64,000 nucleotides of DNA, taken from the NCBI RefSeq assembly GCF_039523615.1, contig NZ_BAAAFQ010000006.1:62001-126000 (forward strand), read 5' to 3'. Shown here piece after piece: positions 58,647-64,000 of this stretch (position 1 is the stretch's first letter; each line of letters opens with the position of its first letter). The DNA comes from Psychrosphaera haliotis. GTDB taxonomy: Bacteria; Pseudomonadota; Gammaproteobacteria; Enterobacterales; Alteromonadaceae. The notes beneath the pieces are model-generated. The model ran no database searches. It was not told where the DNA came from and saw nothing but the letters and a program-made list of their open reading frames with translations. The translations under genes and the position numbers were made by a program.

Positions 58647-59414
58647 TTACTCCGCGGCAAAGATTGGTAATTTGATTAACTCATACGGCGCTTGTTTGCG
58701 AGCCATACGGATAGTTAATGTCACGTCTTTAAGGTACTCATCACCTAGTTTAGTCCAACCGCGAACGCTGTTGTCCCATACCCAAGCACTTTTAAGATCT
58801 TTAGACTGTGCAATCAATGCAATACGACCTACATGAACGAAGTCAGCTGTGATTTCTTGGCCACCAAGATTTTCAGTTGCTTCCCACGCTTCAACCGCTG
58901 TACCGTAATCTTTTTCGATTTGGTAAGCTTCTAAAACCTGACGGTACTTCTCTGAAGTACTAACGTTAGGATCGATCATTGTTGCACGAAGTTTTTCAAC
59001 TCGAGCTACACGACGATCTAGTTTGATAGGCATATCTGCGTTTACAAATTTTTCTAACATATCGATCATGCGATACATAAGAGGCACAACATTGCGTTTA
59101 GTATTCTCAATCTCAGCAATCTGATCTTCTAATGATTTAATTTCATCATTTTGAGCAGCAACTAACTTAGCTACGTGATCATTATAAACTTTGTTGATTT
59201 CTGTTTCGGCAACAACATCACGGTATTCGAACATCAACTCAGTTGTTTGCTCTTGAATAGCGTTTATTTTTGTTTGTGACTTTGCAGCCGCCTTATGGAT
59301 AGTGCGCTCTGCAGCGTGTATTTTCTCTAGTGGATCTGCAGCAACTGCAGAACCGGCAAAAGTAACCGCTCCTACTAGAGCTGTAGCTACTAGATTTAAT
59401 TTCATCTTAGACAT
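58647..59414 (-). CDS. DUF3450 protein, first gene of the TonB2 operon
   Basis: An exported protein of about 255 residues. After the start MSKMKLNLVATALVGAVTFA a signal peptide is cleaved near AVAA; the rest is mostly helical with coiled-coil potential (NDEIKSLEDQIAEIENTK) and a DUF3450 C-terminal part (WVWDNSVRGWTKLGDEYLKD). DUF3450 genes accompany ttpC-exbB-exbD-tonB in Alteromonadales; the role is unknown but probably periplasmic assembly with TtpC. ATG 59414 is chosen because it gives a normal signal peptide; the frame runs to 59531 without a ribosome site. Confidence 0.85.
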   Translation of the reverse strand: MSKMKLNLVATALVGAVTFAGSAVAADPLEKIHAAERTIHKAAAKSQTKINAIQEQTTELMFEYRDVVAETEINKVYNDHVAKLVAAQNDEIKSLEDQIAEIENTKRNVVPLMYRMIDMLEKFVNADMPIKLDRRVARVEKLRATMIDPNVSTSEKYRQVLEAYQIEKDYGTAVEAWEATENLGGQEITADFVHVGRIALIAQSKDLKSAWVWDNSVRGWTKLGDEYLKDVTLTIRMARKQAPYELIKLPIFAAE

Positions 59415-59749
59415 AGTTCCCAACCAATGTATGTGTTTAAATTTTCTTTTTAAGAGTAATAACTCTGTATTCGCAGTTAACATACTACGAATAATCACAT
59501 AGAGTGTCCCAAACATAACTCTTAATGTCAATTGAGTAAACTTTATCTACTCTCATTTTATGCGATTATGAGTTTTAATGAGATTAATCGGTTATTAATT
59601 TAGCAACTTTGCTGTTTCATAAGGGCTTATAAACTGAATGATAGTTCATTTAAGTCACCTTGGTGGGCTATTTTTAATTATTAGGTAGTAAATGTTATCG
59701 TTACACCTAGTTCTAAGTTTGTATTCATAACATGTATTCTCTGACCTTA
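59415..59749. other. Intergenic region without a gene
   Basis: This 335-base stretch lies between the TonB2 operon and polB, both on the minus strand, and holds the promoter region of the operon. I see short inverted pairs AGAGT/ACTCT at 59453-59466 (loop AATA) and again at 59501-59522, but no Fur box and no strong terminator for polB. Confidence 0.5.
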
Positions 59750-62293
59750 CTAAAATGACCAATTTAGTTGTTTATCAAAAACGGCTAAAAGTTCAGGAAA
59801 CCCTGCGTGCAAAATTGATTCCGCAATTGGAAAAAGTTGTTTATTTATATAATGTTCGTAATCTAAAAGTGCTTCATTCATCGCTAATTCTTGCGGTCCT
59901 AAATGAGTGATTACATATTGAACTTGAGAACCCCTAGTATAAATTTCTCGACCGTAATGTTCATTTGCAGCTCTTGCAGCTTTGATTTGTGGCGGTGTAG
60001 TTTTGACATATTCCGACAAATGTTGTCGTATACGTTTAGTGTAAGTACACTTTGAGTCGAGTTTTCCTGAGTTTAAATCATTAATAGTTTGCTCTAAGAA
60101 TGACTTGCAGGGTTGGTTATTAAAAATCAATTCAAATAACTCGGTTTGAAACTCTTTTGCGAGTGGTGTCCAGTCACTTCTTACAGACTCCAATCCTTTA
60201 AATACAATTTCACTAGTGCCATCATTATTTTGCTTTTTGCCTGCATACCGTTTTTTCGATCCTGCTTCAGTGCCTCTAATGGTTGGCATAAAAAATGGAG
60301 AGTAATGAGTTTCAAATTCCATCTCTAATTCACTCGTTAAGTCAAAATCTGTTTTTATCTTTTCCGTCCACCAGCTATTTAGACGAACTTCTAACTGTTT
60401 ACCATCTGTGCTTTTGTAGTCACTGCCCTCGGTACTAACAAATACGGAATCAGTGTCACCATAAATAACGGTAAGTCCCTGCTCATGAAACCAATCTTTA
60501 GATTGATTTAGTACCCAATGGCCTCTCATCGTAATAGAGCTAGCAAGTTTAGTGTCATAAAAACGACAACCGGCAGAACCGAGCACTCCATAAAAGCTAT
60601 TCATAATAATTTTGATGGCATTAGAATGGATTGAGTTATTATTCTTTTTAGCATTTTCACGTGCTAACCAAAGCTTATCTAAGATAGAGGATAATATGCT
60701 TTTGTCCCTACTAAATTCCCCGCCACGAAAGCCAGGAATCACGTATTCTTTAGAATCATCAAATTGAGCTTCTATGAGCGCCACAGGATCTATATTAAAG
60801 GTTCGAATAATACTTGGATAAAGGCTCTTAAAATCAAAAACAAGAACGTCTGCATGAATACCCGGTATTGAGTCCATTACAAAGCCACCTGGACTATGTA
60901 CATAATCTTCCATTGCAACGAGGTTATTCGCTATCCAACCTTTGCGGTGCATTTCTGGCATATAAAGATTAGTAAAGGCTGCAACTGAGCCGCCAGTTTT
61001 GTCGAGTTCAAGTCCTGTTAAACGAGTTCGGGTAATAAGGTATTGCGTAAGCTTTTCTTGAGAGAAAATTTTAGATACTAAAATGCAGTCTTGTAGGTTA
61101 TATGCAGCAAGTTTAAGAGGCTGCTCTTTGTACAATAGTTTAATTGCTTGTAACTTGTCACCGCCTTCTTCCGTTAGTTGGATTTTCTGATCTTTTAATA
61201 TTTCGTTTGCCACATTATTTAGTGAAAAGCTCGAGAAGTGATACGTGGCATTTTTCATTACATCTATACCATCTAACACAACTCTTCCCGCAACATAAGC
61301 GCGATCAGGAAATCGTTGCTGACCTCTTTGCCCATCACTAAACTGAAGTGCAGTGCCGTCGCGCCCGAGAGTTAGCTTTATATTATGGCGCTCACAAGCT
61401 CTTACTATTAATCGAATATCAAAACTAATAAAGCTCCAACCGATCAGGCCATCAGGATCTTGACTTTGCACTTCCTCAATAAAACGCACTAACAGCGCTT
61501 TTTCTGTGCTTAGCCACTCCGCATAACCTAGGCTTTCACCGTCATTCTTACTATCTTCAATACTTTTTTTGCCGGACTCAGAAACGCCAGTTAGGTTGTA
61601 AAGCACCTTTTCATAAGGCGCCCCTTCTCTTAGGGGCTTGTCTTCTGCTCGAGGCCTAGGCTCTGGGTTAGCTCCTGGCTTAAATTCTTGCTTAAATTCT
61701 TGCTTAGCTCCTAAATAGCCTTGATGTAAACCAATTGAGAACAACTCACCTTTTTCATTACACTCAATATCAATGCTTAGTAAACTTAAGTCTATTTGAG
61801 GTTCTGTGCTTTGACTCGCCGCTTTTAGCTTTACTTTGCGAAACTCAATGTAAGGTGAATTGTTTGATACTAAGTCACCAACAAACTCGACATCACCTTT
61901 GACAAACCTTTCCATCAAATATCTATCTATCGGCTTAACATCAGCCTCAAATAATTCTATCTGATAGGTTTCGGCTACTTGTTTCACTTTATAGTAGGCT
62001 CGCAAAGACGGGCTATATAATGCAACCATAGGTTCGTTATCAAAATTGCGTAACGGCAATGGCTTAAAATAAGCAGGTGATGATTGTAATTTAAGCGCGC
62101 TTTTTAATGCGTCTAAGTCTGTTGCTCGAACAAAACAGACGGCTTCTTGGTCTTCAATTAGCAGCTTAGCTAAACCGATTGAGGTTTTAACCCAAATTTC
62201 AAATACTAGTCTTCCGCCGGCGTCATATTGATTTCTGGTGAGGATAAAACCGTTATTAGGAATAGATTGATATAAGTGAGTCGACATCGGCAT
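59750..62293 (-). CDS. polB: DNA polymerase II
   Basis: A family B polymerase of 847 residues used for repair and restart. Exonuclease motifs are DIEC (Asp175, Glu177) and FISFDIRLI (Asp292); polymerase motifs are DFKSLYPSI, the KxxxNSFYG region (KIIMNSFYGVLGS) and YGDTDSVFV. It is about 60 residues longer than E. coli Pol II (783), mainly by an insertion at about 195-255 between exonuclease motifs I and II, low complexity with a QEFKQEFKPG duplication. The start may be 62293 or the ATG two codons later. No LexA box was seen upstream although polB is SOS-induced in E. coli. Confidence 0.96.
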   Translation of the reverse strand: MPMSTHLYQSIPNNGFILTRNQYDAGGRLVFEIWVKTSIGLAKLLIEDQEAVCFVRATDLDALKSALKLQSSPAYFKPLPLRNFDNEPMVALYSPSLRAYYKVKQVAETYQIELFEADVKPIDRYLMERFVKGDVEFVGDLVSNNSPYIEFRKVKLKAASQSTEPQIDLSLLSIDIECNEKGELFSIGLHQGYLGAKQEFKQEFKPGANPEPRPRAEDKPLREGAPYEKVLYNLTGVSESGKKSIEDSKNDGESLGYAEWLSTEKALLVRFIEEVQSQDPDGLIGWSFISFDIRLIVRACERHNIKLTLGRDGTALQFSDGQRGQQRFPDRAYVAGRVVLDGIDVMKNATYHFSSFSLNNVANEILKDQKIQLTEEGGDKLQAIKLLYKEQPLKLAAYNLQDCILVSKIFSQEKLTQYLITRTRLTGLELDKTGGSVAAFTNLYMPEMHRKGWIANNLVAMEDYVHSPGGFVMDSIPGIHADVLVFDFKSLYPSIIRTFNIDPVALIEAQFDDSKEYVIPGFRGGEFSRDKSILSSILDKLWLARENAKKNNNSIHSNAIKIIMNSFYGVLGSAGCRFYDTKLASSITMRGHWVLNQSKDWFHEQGLTVIYGDTDSVFVSTEGSDYKSTDGKQLEVRLNSWWTEKIKTDFDLTSELEMEFETHYSPFFMPTIRGTEAGSKKRYAGKKQNNDGTSEIVFKGLESVRSDWTPLAKEFQTELFELIFNNQPCKSFLEQTINDLNSGKLDSKCTYTKRIRQHLSEYVKTTPPQIKAARAANEHYGREIYTRGSQVQYVITHLGPQELAMNEALLDYEHYINKQLFPIAESILHAGFPELLAVFDKQLNWSF
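61679..61702. repeat. 12-bp direct duplication within the polB insertion
   Basis: CTTAAATTCTTG occurs twice in tandem, encoding the repeated Gln-Glu-Phe-Lys. It lies in the non-conserved insertion between exonuclease motifs. Confidence 0.8.
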
Positions 62294-62380
62294 ATCAAAA
62301 GATTGAGATGGTCGTTATAATACCTGTAAGAATTTGGTATTCAACCGTTGCCGTAAATCAAGTAAACGTGGAGATGTCTT

Positions 62381-63178
62381 TTGGAGTGGTTCCTCGAACT
62401 GTTTAATTTTACCGAGCTGTCTGGTGGCATTATAGCTCTTCTTTTAGTGTCTGCGTTTTTAGCTGGTTTTATTGATGCCATAGCTGGCGGCGGCGGTTTA
62501 CTTACTGTGCCTGCACTTCTTGCATCGGGGCTTCCTCCTCACGTTGCTCTAGGTACTAATAAGCTGGCTGCTACTTTTGGTTCACTTACGGCAAGTTATG
62601 CCTTTTATAAAAAGAAGCTGTTTTCACCCTACTTTTGGCGCATTAGTCTATTAGCCACTGCGATTGGCTCAGTGCTGGGTACAGTTATGGTTTCATTCCT
62701 TGATGCAACAATTCTTAATAAAATATTACCTTTTTTAATTGGCTTTAGCGCCCTTTACACTTTATTTAACCCTATCAAACCTTCTGGAAATACTCAGTTA
62801 CCTCAAAAGTGCCAAGGTTTAACAATCAAAAAAGTCACCCAAGGACTTACCCTTGGTTTTTATGATGGATTTGCCGGACCTGGAACTGGGGCTTTTTGGA
62901 CAGTAACTAACCTGGCTCTTTATAAAATGAACTTGCTATTGTCTTGTGGCGTTGCCAGAGCCATGAACTTTGTTAGCAATATATGTTCGTTAGTGGCTTT
63001 TATTATTCTTGGTCACGTTAATTTTACCATTGGTTTAATGATGGGTATTTTGCTTATGGTGGGTTCCTACACAGGTGCGCACTCTGCTATTCATTTTGGA
63101 AACAAATTCATCCGCCCTATTTTTACAGTTGTAGTTTCTGTCATGGCGATTAAACTGGCGATAGATGCTTGGTTATAG
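62381..63178 (+). CDS. TSUP/TauE-SafE family membrane transporter
   Basis: A 265-residue permease with about eight membrane segments, of the family that exports sulfite or organosulfur anions. The signature AGGGGLLTVPALLASGLPPHVALGTNKLAA (in parts, near 34-63) and its second-half echo GFYDGFAGPGTGAFWTV are clear. It starts with TTG 62381; GGAGA (62370-62374) stands six bases upstream. Divergent from polB and followed by priC. Substrate unknown. Confidence 0.9.
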   Translation: MEWFLELFNFTELSGGIIALLLVSAFLAGFIDAIAGGGGLLTVPALLASGLPPHVALGTNKLAATFGSLTASYAFYKKKLFSPYFWRISLLATAIGSVLGTVMVSFLDATILNKILPFLIGFSALYTLFNPIKPSGNTQLPQKCQGLTIKKVTQGLTLGFYDGFAGPGTGAFWTVTNLALYKMNLLLSCGVARAMNFVSNICSLVAFIILGHVNFTIGLMMGILLMVGSYTGAHSAIHFGNKFIRPIFTVVVSVMAIKLAIDAWL

Positions 63179-63228
63179 TCATTACTGCCTGGTGCCTTAA
63201 ATAAACAATAATAAAAAGGGTAAACGTC

Positions 63229-63819
63229 TTGTCTGCACAGCAATCAATAGCGACGCTTCAATCTCAGGTGGCGTTTTTAGAAACCCAAGTCCAAAGTAGT
63301 AAATTAACCTATCAGAACTGGTTTAGGTCGAGCGATATATTCAATTCCAGCTATTTTCATACGCAAAGTGATGACATTAAAGATTACGTAAAAGAGCTAA
63401 AATCTAATATTGAACGCCTTGCCAAAGTAAAAGATCAAACTCATGCTGACTACTTAAGTGACATGATTGCCCATCAATTTGGTTGCTTTAAAAACCTGTT
63501 AAATTCGGGCGACTTGAATTCTAAATACGCGGCACACAGAGGTAAACATATTAGACTCCAGCAACGAGTTAAAAATATTGCCCAACAAGCAACACAAACA
63601 AGCCAGTCGTTGTATGAAGAGCTATCTAAACTTCACGAATATGAGCGACGCTTAATTGATATGGTCGCGGACAAGCAAGCCAGTCTTAATCAGCACGCAG
63701 GTGCCAATAAATCAGAGCTTCAACAACAAGTATTGTTAACACAACAAAGACTAGGCCGATGCCGCCAAGCAATCACAGGTGTTGAAGATAAAATACAGCA
63801 ACTCGATAGTCGTCAATAA
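63229..63819 (+). CDS. priC: Primosomal replication protein N'' (PriC)
   Basis: PriC helps reload DnaB at stalled forks. The 196-residue helical protein shows the family C-terminal elements YERRLIDMVADKQASL and RLGRCRQAITGVEDKIQQLD, matching the ERRLREMVAERRARL and RLARCRHALEKIE segments of E. coli PriC. The N-terminal half is weakly conserved, as usual. TTG start with AAGGG eight bases upstream. The following gene begins one base after its stop. Confidence 0.85.
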   Translation: MSAQQSIATLQSQVAFLETQVQSSKLTYQNWFRSSDIFNSSYFHTQSDDIKDYVKELKSNIERLAKVKDQTHADYLSDMIAHQFGCFKNLLNSGDLNSKYAAHRGKHIRLQQRVKNIAQQATQTSQSLYEELSKLHEYERRLIDMVADKQASLNQHAGANKSELQQQVLLTQQRLGRCRQAITGVEDKIQQLDSRQ

Positions 63820-63820
63820 C

Positions 63821-64000
63821 ATGAAACAGTTACAAACCGTTTTCCATCCAATCTATAGCCAATTGACGCTACCTAAAAACCACAGATTCCCAATTGATAA
63901 GTATCAGTTTTTACATGACAAGAGCCGAGCAGTGTTTAGCGATAGCATTTATGTTAATGAAGTTGAGTCGCCTGTAACTAAAGAAACGTTAGGCTTAATA
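63821..64000 (+). CDS. Histone deacetylase family protein (5' part, truncated by window end)
   Basis: The first 60 codons encode MKQLQTVFHPIYSQLTLPKN followed by HRFPIDKYQFLHD, the typical start of bacterial HDAC/AcuC-like deacetylases (for example PxYSxLxLPxxHRFPxxKY). The catalytic histidines lie beyond the window. It starts one base behind priC and is likely co-transcribed. Family call rests on the N-terminal motif only. Confidence 0.75.
   Translation, partial: MKQLQTVFHPIYSQLTLPKNHRFPIDKYQFLHDKSRAVFSDSIYVNEVESPVTKETLGLI

Noticed and set aside
59415..59749. Fur box for the TonB2 operon
   Set aside because: I looked for GATAATGATAATCATTATC-like sequence and found only scattered AT-rich pieces without the hexamer pattern.
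62294..62380. SOS box for polB
   Set aside because: polB is SOS-induced in E. coli, but no CTG-N10-CAG occurs here. There is only a weak AATACC-N11-GGTATT inverted pair at 62319-62341, which does not match LexA.

Overview
The window is an AT-rich, gene-dense piece of a gammaproteobacterial chromosome. Protein sequences and gene order (ribF-ileS-lspA-fkpB-ispH followed by minor pilin genes; apt-dnaX-ybaB...recR-htpG-adk; ppiB-lpxH; a TonB2-type DUF3450/TtpC/ExbB/ExbD/TonB/TPR cluster; YebG with a perfect LexA box) point to a marine Alteromonadales bacterium of the Colwellia / Psychrosphaera / Pseudoalteromonas kind. The genus is inference. I see no rRNA, tRNA, insertion sequence, prophage or CRISPR array.

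Layout. 0-7.5 kb (+): end of an unknown gene, a LysR regulator, purM-purN, a DUF3108 protein, 5-formyl-THF cyclo-ligase, rpiA, serA, the SOS gene yebG and a DUF445 membrane protein. 7.5-9.3 kb (-): pterin dehydratase, FadM-type thioesterase, circularly permuted GTPase RbgA/YlqF. 9.4-11.5 kb (+): SDR enzyme, ppiB-lpxH. 11.5-16.6 kb: chemotaxis receptor (-), trmO and a secreted Kelch protein (+), DUF2310 zinc-ribbon protein (-). 16.7-19.2 kb (+): proS and an isolated hisIE. 19.2-21.2 kb (-): a two-gene signalling pair, a receiver-CheC/CheX fusion and a PAS-GGDEF diguanylate cyclase. 21.3-24.1 kb: exported Tpx, a small heat-shock protein, glnB (-), nadE. 24.2-38.6 kb (-): minor pilin operon pilV-W-X-Y1-E-fimT behind ispH-fkpB-lspA-ileS-ribF, then murJ. 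38.7-39.5 kb: rpsT (+) and a MAPEG protein (-). 39.7-51.3 kb (-): adk, htpG, recR, sbcC, sbcD, ybaB, dnaX, apt. 51.4-53.7 kb (-): an HvfA-HvfB-HvfC (MNIO/DUF692 plus DUF2063) RiPP operon. 53.9 kb (+): degenerate GGDEF protein. 54.4-59.4 kb (-): TonB2-type energy-transduction operon. 59.7-62.3 kb (-): DNA polymerase II. 62.4-64.0 kb (+): TSUP permease, priC, and the start of a histone-deacetylase-family gene.

The most interesting part is 46.5-53.7 kb. The peptide-modification operon has a precursor carrying five copies of a double EGKCG block (ten cysteines). A terminator-like hairpin lies between the precursor and its MNIO enzyme, and the partner gene hvfC contains about 22 perfect hexanucleotide repeats (Thr-Gln)n. 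The neighbouring dnaX has a ten-A run exactly at the end of the clamp-loader domains; both alternative frames stop within six codons, so a short gamma product is likely. It is followed by 15 perfect 9-bp repeats (Val-Glu-Ala)n in the tau-only part. sbcD, in the same stretch, ends in 24-bp repeats. All of these arrays keep the reading frame.

Regulation visible in the sequence: a LexA box at yebG, sigma-32-like promoters at htpG and the small heat-shock gene (the latter with a hairpin touching its Shine-Dalgarno sequence), a 14-bp perfect inverted repeat upstream of pilV, and many clear intrinsic terminators.
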